Source of the DNA: Dryococelus australis
Taxonomy: Eukaryota; Arthropoda; Insecta; Phasmatodea; Phasmatidae
DNA length: 64,000 nucleotides
Direction: 5' to 3'
Assembly (NCBI GenBank): GCA_029891345.1
Contig: CM056994.1
Span: 142,622,457 to 142,686,456 of the forward strand
Below the pieces are notes generated by a model. That model was not told the DNA's origin, did no database searches, and saw nothing but the letters and a program-made list of their open reading frames with translations. Shown one piece after another: positions 34,920 to 47,283 of this stretch. Both the position numbers and the translations under genes were made by a program. Numbering within the stretch: position 1 is the first letter of the stretch; every line of letters starts with the position of its first letter.

Positions 34920-37175
34920 GCTGATGCCAGTGCAGGGGGATGGAAATTCAGCGTTTTGTGATTTATGCAGAACCGAATTTTGTTTCAGCAATATAGTCAA
35001 ACAATCTGTCAAGAGTAACATATCTGGTATAAAACACAGGACTGCACATGTTGGGTAACAGTTCTTCGCAATCATTGAAGACATTTTTTACCATTAAATC
35101 ACCAGTAGATTGCAGTGACTCTTTGACAGACAGAGGTTTAGGATCTTCATCGTGCTGCTTACCTCAGGCTGCAATGACACTTACTTATACAAACAAACCT
35201 TCGCCCAGTTCAAATCTGACCATCCTAAGTGTTGTAGGCAACACAATATGGAGCACAAGTTACCATAAGGGATCACTAAATTTCTTCTTCTTGAGCAAGT
35301 TATTGAAACTTAAATTCTATTGTGCTTACTGATTGTTACGTTGCATAATTCTATGCGTAGTGGAAGTGCTTTTGGCCCTCTTTTTAAAGGATGTTTCTAG
35401 AATCAAGTGTTGCAAGTAGACTGCAGTTACAAAGGACTTAAAAGGGTCATGACATTCTATATATTCTATATGGTTTAGCACCATACTTCCATAATGAATT
35501 GCTAAAGAAACGTTTGGAATGTAACCATCTTGTAGTAGGGTTTGATGACTCATTGAATACCATATTTCAATAAAGGACAAATTGACATTTCGGTACATTT
35601 CTGGAACGCAGAAACCAATCAGGCTAGAACAAGATACTTTTCTTCTCCCTTTTTGGGACATTCTACTGCAGAAAATCTCTTACAGTATTTTAAGGATTTT
35701 TTTTTTCAGGTATCAATTTACAGAAAATTTTGAATTATCATTGTATGGGCAGAACGTAAATTTCCAATTTCCAATCAATTCAAGGACACTGTTTCTCAGA
35801 ACCAATTGCCCCACTAGTTCTTAATATTGGCAGCTGTGGACTTCAGAGTTTATACTTTGAATTTAAAACAGAAGTGAATGATACATAGTGTAATATAGTT
35901 GAGTTATTGAGATTCTTGTATTATTATTTTTTGATTGTTCCTGCCCGTAGGGCTGACTACTGATGCTACTCATCTTCCAGCCAGTTTCCCCTCAAATATT
36001 GTGCAGTGAAATGGCTTTAAAGCTCCCGAGTAGCCGAAAAAAGTGTAGCTATGATTGCTGGTATTGAGAGAATGTAAACTAGGTGAACATATAGAAGAAA
36101 ACGGCAACTTGCCAGGGTTTTAAGATTGTATCAGAAGCCATCTAGTATACTTTTAGGAAGCCAAATTAGCATTATTTCAGACAGTGTCAATGGAGTTGGA
36201 AGGCTCTCTACCAAAATTTCAGTCAGGTGGTCCATTATCACCATTCTTATATTATTCTTTATGTGAAGTCATTCAGAATCTAACGTCAAGGTTTGTGAAA
36301 CCTTACATTCTACAAGAATCATCTCTTGTAACCAAAATTGATTTATCTATTAATAATTTGCTGCCCGCGAAAGAAATTGACATTGGGTTTGCTACACATG
36401 ATGCCTTAAGAATATCTGCTAAGATGACAAAAGAACCTGATTTGATTCAGTACAAACTTGAGTGCCACGTTTGCTTTCTTAAACTGTGTAACAAGTTACT
36501 AGAAATATCACCGCTGAAGTTTCTCCTTATAAAACGGATATCATGTTTAGACCCACTATCAGAAACAAACGTCTGGAGTCCACACTTAATGTGCTAGTAC
36601 AAAATAACTGGCTGTCAAGTGCAAAAGCAGACTGTATAAAGCGGGATCTTGGAATGGTTTGTGGCTTTCAGGACTTTGGAAACCAAATGAGCATGTTCTC
36701 AAAACGCGAGAGCAGGTTGGATACATTGTAGTTGGCTATTCTTCCACTTGATGGAAACTATGAAAATTTGCTTCGTTTTTAAAACTTGTTTTGATACTTT
36801 CTCATGGAAATTCCAACCTTGAGAGAGGATTTTCCATCAACAAAGTATGCTTAGTGGAAAACAAAGAGGAAACTTATTTTGTTGGTATCAGGCAAGTATA
36901 TGATCACGTAATAGCTGTAAGTGATGTGGAGAAAGTGTATATATCAAGGGCTTTATTGCATTCAGTTTGTTATGCTAGCTCTCGTTATTAAGAGGCTCAA
37001 CCGCAACAAAAAGCATAGAAAATTGCAGAACAGCAAGCTGAGAGAGAGGGAGAGAAAGAGAGAGAACTCTGGAAATATTAACGGAGTTAGAAAAAAAGCA
37101 GCAAAAGCTGTTGGAACAAACCAGGAATGAAGTGGATCTGATACAAGACGAAATCAAAGCATTAAATAGGACCTA
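34920..37175 (+). pseudogene. hAT-like transposase, decayed and intronless
   Basis: Shifting + frames give the parts in order. A zinc-finger-like N-terminus (CDLCRTEFCFSNIVKQSV) comes first, then ISVHFWNAETNQARTRYF and FLGHSTAENLLQYF, then the ORF 36,184-36,597 (LPKFQSGGPLSPFLYYSL), then SSAKADCIKRDLG and SKRESRLDTL. The C-terminal block follows (ILSHGNSNLERGFSINKVC), which fits the hAT dimerisation region with its S...ERxFS core. Last is a charged Lys/Glu/Arg coiled tail. At least six stops and frameshifts are present. The same protein type occurs as multi-copy transposons in many animals. The ends may be the similar tggtgRcc words at about 33,376 and 37,503 (inverted), but no 8-bp duplication was established. 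Confidence 0.6.
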
Positions 37176-37537
37176 GCATACTCATAGCACGTTACGAACA
37201 ATAATTTAAGGTTGTGAACAGTGGCTTTGCTTTAAAAAGACAGTAATTATTATGCGTGTTTTATTCTTGCTATTTTATTAGGCTAATTTTCAAACAACCA
37301 GTACGCCTCTCACATTGCAGTTCGAGAATTTTAAAAGGCGAGCAAAATATGTTTATATGTACCTAAATTAGGTTAATACTTGCTTTTGCTATGTTGTGTG
37401 TGAAATTAAATGCTGTCGTGTTGGAAAGGGAAAAATTTTCCATTAGCCTCAAAAACCTGAAAAATTCAGGAAAATTTAACATCCCTAGCTTGTGGCCACC
37501 ATATATATACAAATACACTCGTATATACATACACATA

Positions 37538-39014
37538 CACTCATTTGCAAAAAATATTGTTCACCATTAACGAATCGCGCACGTACAACGAAGTTTGTCG
37601 CACAGTATCGTCATAGCCTGACACATTGTAACATCTGTAGAGGTTAGAGGGCGTAAGCTCAAATAAATGAACGAGAGGAAATAAAAGTAAACAAGGGCAT
37701 CGAATAAATTTACAAATATTCATAATCAAACGAATAGGAAGATCCATTCGGTCTGAGAGAGGAATTTAGCGTAATTTAAAGCTACAAATAAACTACCGTT
37801 TAAATACTCACATGTTTGTACCAACAAGCGTATTGTTAACACCACTCCGTGGTTACGCAGAATGTGCAACCACGGAACAGAAAAATCTACTTGGTTCACA
37901 TCCCACGCAGTCGATGCACACCCGGCTACGGCGCAGTACGAATACAAGCTACCAGCTGCATTTACACTCGAAGAGCGAATACACCACTCATTGGCATAGC
38001 ATTAGCGAGCCCGTTATGACCAATTTCACGTTATAGTATGCTGTCAAGAACTCTCGGCAGATGCAAAAGTAAAACATCCTAGCTTCGGGAATCAAGCCAT
38101 GACTTTGTAACGAACTTACATATCATTACATATACACGCAACCGCGTCAATAGTTGCCTCAATACATGTTACTGTCCCTCATAATACAGAAGCGAAACAC
38201 TTCTACACATACAAGCTCCAAGCCAATACACTAAAATAAATTAATAACTTCCATGAATAAACTGAGTCAAGTTCACTGAATAAGTATAATGCCTCAACGG
38301 AGCATTCTGCATGCCTTTGCCCAACTGGATGAGTTAGAGAGGCCGCATCGTCGGACTAAGGCGTCGTCATAGACGTTTTGACTAATTTTTCGCCTCTTGA
38401 ACCATTATTCCTAATTTATGAGTATGTGTTGGATGCAGTGGGATGGTACACACACCTAACTAGAATGCTCGGGTTGACCCCGGCAGACCACCAGCAGGGT
38501 GATTCGTTTCATCATGCGACAGGCTGTAAGCACTCCACGGGCATAAATGCGCATCATCCGGGAACATATCGTGGTAGTTGGACATACGCCTGTGTACATC
38601 AGTATCATCCATGCGACTGGCAGAGCGGGGTCTTACATCACGACCTCCTTTACGTCTACAATTATAACTTGAGCATCGCCGAGTATACCTGACCTTCCGA
38701 GATCAGGCAGCATGGCAGCTAGCGTATTGGTGACAAGTGTTGTTCAGCGACGAATCATGGTTCCATATCTGAAGACACCCTGATTGCGCTGTGGTCCTCG
38801 TTTAATTGTAGAGCAGCCCACCGCCACAACGAGAGGTGTAATGGCGCGGGTTAACATTTCCTACGATTTCCGCCCCTCAATCGCGGAGAGTGAAGCAACA
38901 CAGACAGAGCAGCGTTCCGTACAGGAATTTCTGCGACAATATGACCTCCCTTTCCTGAAGCAGCTTGAAACACCATTTTCCAGGCGGATAATTCCCGGCC
39001 TCTCACAGCACGGG

Positions 39015-39088
<74 letters not shown>

Positions 39089-39634
39089 TGTATATATATG
39101 TTTACTTATATATATATATGTTTGGCATGCTTTCGGATTGTCAACAATATTCCTTTGCCAGCGAGATCCCCAGAAGTTTCGCCCATCGAGAACTTTTGGG
39201 AATATATTGGATAACAACTTTGGCTAGCGGCAACATCCAGGCAGCACATCTGGTGCCACAAACGTTTGTTTAACTATAGAATTTACTTAGTTTGCACAGG
39301 TTCTCCAGCACGTGGCCTACACATGCAGGCAATGACACAATTATGAAATTGCTAGAGGGTGATCCGAGCCAGTTGTGTTATAGTCTTCCATCGGAGAACA
39401 TTTTACATCTGTATGCTTCCATTCCTGACCGTATTGCCGCCAGTATCAGTGCTGCGGGTGATACAACACCATACTAATTTCAGTCTGCAAGTGTTGGTCC
39501 GGTACGATACATGTTTGGCATGGTAGAGTATTTTGATATTTTCTGTACATATGCTACTGTGTCCTGTATTTGAACCCACTTACGTGCCTTTGCAATCACA
39601 CCTTCGGGGTGTAAAGGTTTTTTCCAAATGAGTG
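37538..39634 (+). mobile_element. Tc1-like element split by a TA microsatellite
   Basis: The element is 2,097 bp, with TA at 37,536-37,537 and 39,635-39,636. The ends are inverted: CACTCATTTG at the left and its complement ending at 39,634, followed by a shared A6 run. The transposase on + begins at ATG 38,289 (MPQRSILHAFAQLDELER). The three catalytic regions are readable in shifting frames: FSDESWF (first Asp), FQADNSRPLTARV (second Asp), PLPARSPEVSPIENFW (Glu). The C-terminus (LPSENILHLYASIPDRIAAS) ends at the stop 39,475-39,477. A TA run of about 70 bp at 39,014-39,085 and further TA-rich DNA to about 39,120 sit between the second Asp and the Glu. The 5' part from 37,560 to 38,288 is non-coding. 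Confidence 0.85.
39014..39118. repeat. TA microsatellite inside the Tc1-like transposase
   Basis: About 35 TA units, then tagtgtg and a shorter TA-rich run. The Ile-Tyr ORFs on both strands come from it. Confidence 0.95.
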
Positions 39635-42600
39635 TATATAAACTTGTAATACGAATGTTGCATAATGCAGAGACCCAGTTAAAAATCGTAAAGACAGGAG
39701 TCCCGGAAATATAATTTAGAACCCTTAAATGACAACTGATTTTGCTCAAAGGAAAATAGAGTACTTGAAAATATAGTTCATATTTTGGAATTGGTTTAAT
39801 ATTAATTTTTTTACATTATGGCATAGATAAAATGTTATTATCGAAACGCTTTTTCTAAGTGATTGAAATTTATGAATATTTCGGACAAATTTCATGCCAA
39901 GTATATAATAATACAAGAAGTATTTTCGTTGTACGTATTTCAATTAATAAATTAGAACGAGAAATAAACATAACGCCGTAAGAGGAAAAATTGGGAGCCG
40001 CTCGTTTGAGTACTCATGTATAGGCACATTAATATATCGAATATTCGTGCCCCTCTCAGCCGATAAACATTTATCGAAACACTTGCACAACAAGCTCACA
40101 TCCATAAAGTAAATTTAAAAAATTTAAAAAATAAACAAATATTTCGTGTACATATTTCGCATAAAATACGTTAGTTATTTTGGAATAACTCTGAATACTG
40201 TTGCAGAAACAAATGTGAGACGAATTCGTAAACTTTTAAACACTTTTGTTCTTTTTTTGTAAACACGAGGTACAAATATAATTTGCGATATTTTTAAAGC
40301 AAATGAAAATTCGTTTTAAATTCCTATGAATTATTATATATCAAGATTTTTTCAATGCAATTTTTTGAACACACGAATAATAACTACCTCACTGCGAGAA
40401 ATGAAGTAAACGTCGTCTAACATATTTCCACGATATTCTTAAAGGTGTATTTGAAACAACGATAATACTTTTAGACCCTTTCTATTTACTGGAAGTAACA
40501 AAATTATATCAATTTCATATCTTTCGAAGTGTAAACATTTTGTAATATAACTTCTGTCTTAATTACAATGAATCGAGACTATATATTCCAGCCTTTTTAT
40601 TTAATTTGTTTTATATATGCTTTATATATTTTTTTCTTTTTTATATACTTATTTCATTTTGTGATACTGAAAAATTATGGAATAATATTTTCCAATGGGC
40701 GGAAATAATATCACGTTTAAACCTAGAAAAGATTGCATTGTGTTTAAAGGTTAAACAGACTAATACATACTTATAAAATAAATTATACAAAAACACATAT
40801 TTGATGCACATATACAACGCCATAAACGTATGTAAACCTACGAAGATCACGTTCCTATCATGTATTTTACCCTGTGAGAAGAAGAGACTTCGTAGATCCG
40901 CTGCATTTTCCGACGTGTGTATCACCCATCACAATTCAGGTCGCGGAACTGAAGGTTGATATCGCCCGCGTTCCTATGTTTCACGAGTTGTTTGCCCGTT
41001 TTAGGTAAAGCGGACCTCGAAACACGCAGTAACGCACTTGTCGAACTGTTGACCCGAAACACTATGTTGCCGGAACAACTAAACACGAACATGCGCTGTT
41101 ATCCTGAACGTATGTAGCAAGTTAGTTTAGAAATTGTTACGTATGCAAAACACTACTCCTCCTTTCCGTATCACCAACCTGGGATATTATCACGTTATTA
41201 CGTTAAGAATACAACGTAAAGTAAATACAATAAAAGTACACTATTTATGTGTTTACACACACTCAGGGAGAGTCCGGAAAACACCGACAAACTCCGCCTG
41301 AATGTTTTTTATGTCAAAATATTTCGATATCATATAAAGTCGACGACGCTACTTAACGGTAGTACGAATCCTTGAATGTGGAGTTAAATCGCATGCTTAT
41401 TGTAAATATTACGAAAAGCATTAAAAATAGAACGACATCCGGGATAATGACGCCGTATCCGGTGCTGTGAAGTTAAAAGTGAGCTCTTTTAACAATTCCT
41501 TTAAGGAAGAGTTAGTTTTGTGAGTTGCGTGTTACTGGCCTGAGTGGTGCTGCAACGCATTTTTTTTCCATCTTTATGTATGGATTTCAAGCGAGCGGTG
41601 GTGATTAGAGTTTATAGTGATGACGTAAAACGACTATTTTCGTTAATTTTAACGTTCTTATTCGTAATTCGTTGCTGGAAAACTAATTAAGCTTCACAAC
41701 CACAGACATCTACGCGACAACAAGGGTACTCCTAATTTTCTTTATGGCAGGTACTGGTTCTGCAGTGGTCGCAGATATTCGTTCAACTACACATCTGAAT
41801 GCAATTGTTCCATTACAAATACTCTCTGTAATATGAATAATGTACATCTGTTCAAGTTCTTCCTCCAATGGGGTGTACCGGTATGGGTACCACTGTCACG
41901 AAGCATTGTTAACCAAACGTCGCGTATTTGTTTTTGATTAATTTCTTAATAAGGAGTCCTACACTCTTAGAGAAAAAAAAAAACCAAAGGTAGTGACGTG
42001 TTTTGTCACACGATTGAGCACAGAGGTGATAGACAACAGGACCTTAGTGTATGTAATCGGCTACGAATCGATTGCGTATCAATTCGAAGTCAATACATTT
42101 TTTTTAGCCCAGTGTTCTAACTCGAGCCGTCGAAAATGCCCTGTTCATGTGAATGCTTGTATATTACGATCACAAAGGACACCTAAGTATCAGAAGCACT
42201 GTAAAGACGTTGAACTTATATAAAGTAAACCTTATTTTACAGTATTTTTAACTTGTAAAGGGATTATTTAATTACCTTCACCCTTGCCCAAGATTCGTAC
42301 AGAGCGACGCATCAATTAGCATTTTTAGAATTAAGAAAACAAGGGACCAGTAAACATGGCTTATGTTGGTTGGGATTAGGCGAGGGCTTCGCAACGCACA
42401 GCTGCACGACTAGGACAAATAAAGTGAAACACACGTGGTTGGAAGAATCCGCTTAGTAGAGAGAGTACCGCAGGATGGAGAGAAACCAAGAAAGAGAATT
42501 TCGCACATCCAACAACACCAGTGCTTTTGGTCAAGTCACTGTTACCGATAAGTTATTGTGCAACTAGGCTTCAAAACGGATATCTAGCACATTTAAACCT

Positions 42601-43964
42601 AATTGTATAATAAAAATTGTTTCATTTAATAAAACTGTCTGCATAATGCAAAAATATTACAAAAAGTACAAACTTATAACTATGGCTTCGACATGCTTGC
42701 GAGCATGAAGAAATTTTCCATTACAAAGACCGAATTCCTGCCTCGTACGACTTTGGATGCTAGATGGCAGTCTTTCGTAGATTTTTTGACCAGCCCACCG
42801 AACCGTAGCTAAAAGCTGAGCAAAGCGTAATTCACAAATCACCTTTCCGTCCCCCCTCCCTCTCACGCACACAAACATACATACAATATCCGTGGTTAAA
42901 TTTCTCAGTCCGTTCACAGACTAGAGGCACAGAAGTCTAGAGCTGACGTCGCCCAAGGCAGTGTCTCGGTCTACGCTTCTTATTGTACATGTGAATAAAG
43001 ACGCTTTCCTCGGGTTTTTCTCCCTTTCAATATCCAGCTACTGGAGGAAGGGTTTTAAGTTGGATGTGAGGACCGTGTATTTCTAAAGGCAGCAACTGCC
43101 AACCGTGGCATTTACAGCCCTTATTGCCTGTGGCATGTTGCTTCAAGATGGCTCGCGCGACGCAATGTAAATGGAGTAAAGTAACAGATATTTTAATTTG
43201 TAAACTAATAGATTTAATTTTTCTTGTTATAGGTCATATTTCCATATTTGATTGGGATTTACACATTATAGGTACAAATTTAATTCACAAGAGAGTAGAG
43301 GAAAAATACGTACATCAATTCATATTACGGGCTGTTTTAAGAAAATTAATTATATTACTGCGTCGTTATCCAAATTTTGTCTCATGAATTAATACAGACC
43401 ACTGCTCTGTTGCATAAGGTCTCTCTATCACGAACGCTTATAGGGAGTTACAGTTTATACGATGACAAATTGAGAAGCCTGCAAACTGTTTAAATCATAC
43501 CAAAATGCATGTATACTGACGCCCAGATTTCCGTGTGTGTGGTGAATTTGTTAAAAAGCTGGCAACATACTAATCTCATGATACCTAAACTCTGAGTGTC
43601 GAAGAACGCATGCGAAATTTAGTAAAATATTCCATCGTATACTGCAGATATATGTAACCAAATAAATTATCATAATCCTGCTATTTTAATTACACAGTTA
43701 TTTCCTATATGTATCGTACGTCTCCAAGTACAGAACACTTCACAAATTAAGTAAAATAACTTTTACAAAGTTTGAAAAACAATCAATAATGGAATAAATT
43801 TGGGAAATCTTTACAAGCAATAGGAAAGTGTTTGACGAGTCACTTCCGGTAACAACCAGGATGCCTAACAATTCTTAAATGGTTAAGCAAAACTGCCCTA
43901 TCGCTGATATAGTGATTGCATTTCACAGTGATTATGCTATAGAATGGTGCAAAACTTTGTCTTC
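39635..43964. other. AT-rich intergenic DNA, nothing recognised
   Basis: Over 4 kb with only short ORFs. Patches of ordinary GC content occur at about 40,920-41,110 and 42,700-43,170. The ORFs 41,993-42,223 and 43,124-43,387 have no known motif and are not supported as genes. No terminal repeats or tandem repeats were noticed. Confidence 0.4.
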
Positions 43965-44215
43965 GGGGCCCATGGGGGCTAAGTGGTTAGCCGGCTCACC
44001 TCCCACCCATGCGAACCGGGTTCAATCCCCGGCCGGGTCACTCCCGGATTTTTATTTGTGAGAATCGTGCCGGACGATGATACTGGTCGTCGAGTTTTCT
44101 CGAGCATTTACTGTTTCCCCAGTCCTTTCATTATGGCACTGCTCCATACCAAATTAATCACCTTCATCGGCTCTCAAGACCACGCTGTTAAGATCCACTC
44201 AAATATCTTTACTTA
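43965..44215 (+). mobile_element. tRNA-derived SINE
   Basis: The 5' 75 bp looks like a tRNA: a box A region gctaagtggttagccgg and a box B ggttcaatcccc, followed by ggccgggtcactcccgg. A tail of about 170 bp follows (gtgccggacgatgatactgg ... tcaagaccacgctgttaaga). The whole unit is GC-richer than its surroundings. From memory, sequences whose translation resembles VRIVPDDDTGRRVFS are very common in predicted proteins from stick insects, which is why I favour that host. It is transcribed by RNA polymerase III when active; the two ORFs over it are not genes. Confidence 0.7.
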
Positions 44216-44937
44216 GCCTTTGTTGTGGGCGCATATGCGTGACAAAAAAATTTTACAGAATTATTGAAGCAATGTGATTACGCCATGTGACCTCATGCCG
44301 ATTTATACAGGAGTGGACATAATGTTCGTATGAAGTACATTCACGGTTACTTCGCACATTTTGAAACTAACGTCGCAAATAATAACATGTATAACATGCC
44401 TGCCTGTGTATAAAAAATTATATGCAACAAACATTCCATATAGTCATTAACATTAAAGTATCCTTTATTTGAATAGACGTAAATTTCACTACTCTATTGT
44501 CTTTAAATTATAATGCTTGTTTCCTATTCAATACGAAGTAAAAACAGTTGAAATAGTTCTGAGTTGTAAACGACTAGTAAGAAATATGTAGTTTACTCAT
44601 AACGCTTTAAGGATTTGAGTTGTGATTTGCTATTGGTAAAGTAACAATCTCTTATTGAAAATTTTATATTTTAACGTAGCACTGGTAGAATAATATTTCA
44701 TTGTTACCAATTAATTCTTTTACTGTATGATAAGCATAAAATACGCTGCATTTGCCCTAGTACCTTGGCGAAGCATATGTTATATCTATGTGTCTTATAA
44801 ACGCATTTAAGTTTCTCGGGGCTCACAGCCAGTGATAAGAGTTTTTTTTTTCGATTGTATCATTATTCACAGAGGGTGGGGATGTGTGACACCAGCCGAG
44901 GCACTATTAGGGATTCATCCCTGAGGTGTGGTAGCCC
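44216..44937. other. AT-rich spacer before element B
   Basis: No gene recognised. The last 60 bp are GC-richer and lead into the left end of element B. Confidence 0.4.
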
Positions 44938-47283
44938 AGTGAGGTAGGTCAGTTGTAACGGGGTGATGTTTCTGAGAAAAGGGATGCCAACTTTTTTGAT
45001 TAACATCATAATTTTATATCAAATTGATATCAATGGGTTAGTTAAATTGATTGGAAGGTTTATTCAAAAAGGGTTAATTAAATTAAAAGAGTTAAATTTA
45101 ATAAAAGTGTTATATGTATTGAAATGGTTAATTATATTTTTTCTTGATTTGTTGTTGTTCTTTCTTTCTTATTTGGAGGATATAGCAGGAGCTCTGTACG
45201 ATGTTGATGGTGTGGTGCCTTCAGGCGACTGACAAGAGTGGTGGGTTGCAGTGTGTAATATAGGTGTTGAGTTGTGTGCAAGAGTGTGCTATGCATAATT
45301 TTTCTATTTTTTATAATTTTGATGTGTTTCTAGGGTTGTTGGTGGTAGATAGGCGATTTTTACGAATATATTTAACACACAAGAGAGAAATTCAGAGTTT
45401 TTAAACGAGTTCTACGTATGAATAAATTACATGAGAAAGAGAGAGAGAGAGAAAAATATAATTGTCTGGTATTATAAAGAATCAAGTGCAATTACGTTAC
45501 TCTCCAGTATGGAACTAAACATATTGTGATTTTAATTCCCCGAGCTGTATTCTAGCAATATAATACATGAGAGGGAATTTTAACTACGAAAATAACATCT
45601 GGTGTCGATAAGTGAAAACTCACTAACCGATGGCAATTATGTGAGTGTGGGACTAACAATCTACAACAAAATGTTCCTATAAATTAAATGAACTCAATAA
45701 CAAGCTATATATGACGCCTCTCGTACATACCTTAAACGTCCATCTGCCAGTGATACTGGCAAGGAGTAACTTTAGAAACGTACCACATGTAAAAATTAAT
45801 TTATTTATTAACACGCATAATAAAATTGCACCTCTACCAAAACACATCTGTCCGGCTGTGAGGTTGCTGAAGGAATGATGTAAGTATATGATTTGTGGAG
45901 ACTTTTAAGCACAATTAAATACATGGAGTGCGGCCGACGCCCATCCGCCTCGGAGGACACTCGATGAATGAGTGGATTGTATGAGGTGGTCCTGCTTATA
46001 TATGTGTAGTGCGGCCAGTATCTTTAAGGCAGCTGGGTAGAAATTTACGACTGATAAAAAACCTATTTCCCTACCAAGCTACTATTAACTACTTGATTCG
46101 TACTACAGGTGCGTGAATGTATAGAAGTGAATTATTTAAAAATATTGTACGTTCTACAAATGTGCGTAAAGTCTGATAAATAGAGTACGCTTGTTAAAAC
46201 AAATCCTAGTTGAAGATTGTACGATGTTTCGTATACCGAGTTCATAATCATGATTTTAAAATATTAAAAAACACTCACAATATTGACTTAACACATGAAA
46301 AACTGTCTACCCACCCGGAGTATATGAAGGAGCTATTGAGGTATATAATTGTCTTGTCCAATCTTCTATGAACAACAGAAGATGGCGGCGACTGGATACA
46401 GGGGTGCAGATGGCTCCTGACCTCCCTTCACCACCACCCCACTGCCTACAGCCACCCCTCGCCAGAGCGTGCTACTCTGTCCTTGAGGTTACACATCCCT
46501 CTGCCATCAATGACAATTTCTATGGCAAGGTAACAAGATGGTGACGAATGACTTGGTATGGCCTCATCGCTCCCGAGCTCCCTGCACCCCATATCCACCT
46601 CCTACCTCCACTCCTCGCCAGAGCGACATGTCCTGGAATCTTTCGCCCATCTTCCCCAATCGTCAATTTTTCGCAAATGAGGCAAGATGTTGACGACTGG
46701 CTAGGGAGCTTCACATCGGCCCCACTTGCCTGTAGGCACACCCTACTTTCTACCCCTGGCCAGAGTGACGTGGCCCGAGGTCAAGATCCGAGACCATCCT
46801 CCCACCCCTACTCCAGAAGTTGTCTTCGTCCGAAAAGTCGGATTCTTCTCCAAGGACGAGCAACCCCAGCCCAGATTATAGACTGAGGAGAAAAACTCGG
46901 AAATTTTAATGTAAATACAAAAGGAATGTTTCCAAATAAATTAAACAGCTTATGAACACAGTACATGAAAATGACTAAACGAATTGAAAAACACATAATG
47001 AAGTCGCACCAGGAGCTCTCCCAAAACACATCCATCCGCCTTGGCGGCAGGTGAATGAATGACTGGATTGTATGATGTGCGCCGGCTTATAAGCTTTTAT
47101 GTATGTGGAGTGCTGCTGATAAGAAATTTACGATTGACAGAACCTATTTCCCTACCATGCTACTATTAACGACTTGATTACACTATGTCCTACAGCAGAC
47201 AGCGTAACTGTAATTTATTTATTTTTTTAACTTACTGTGTTTTTTTAAGGACAGTTTGACTATTGTAAGAAGAAGAATGCATG
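44938..47283 (+). repeat. Left terminal inverted repeat of element B
   Basis: This is the partner of 62,235-63,728. Within it a segment of about 200 bp occurs twice, at about 45,900-46,120 and 47,010-47,190 (catccgcctcggaggac ... gattgtatgaggtg ... acctatttccctacca), with a GC-rich tandem repeat between them. The right arm also has two copies of the core (62,380-62,470 and 62,880-62,970). The 90-codon ORF at 44,963-45,232 is the repeat read through. Confidence 0.7.
46379..46880. repeat. GC-rich tandem repeat of about 150 bp, three units
   Basis: Each unit has an aagatgNNgacgactgg-like start, a C-rich middle (ctccctgcaccccatatcca in the second) and a cctcgccagagcg/cctggccagagtg block followed by tcaatgacaatttc-like wording. 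Units start near 46,379, 46,533 and 46,683. The ORFs at 46,520-46,886 are shadows of the repeat. Confidence 0.75.

Noticed and set aside
35326..35661. A 111-codon ORF on -
   Set aside because: It is the shadow of the hAT-like transposase, whose readable blocks (FWNAETNQARTRYF and others) are on +.
43879..44216. ORFs of 60 and 77 codons over the SINE, and the idea of a true tRNA gene at 43,965-44,040
   Set aside because: The tail after the tRNA-like part and the poor cloverleaf fit a SINE better than a functional tRNA gene, and the ORFs are the SINE read through.
46548..46886. A 112-codon ORF on + in element B
   Set aside because: It covers the 150-bp GC-rich tandem repeat and has no known motif.
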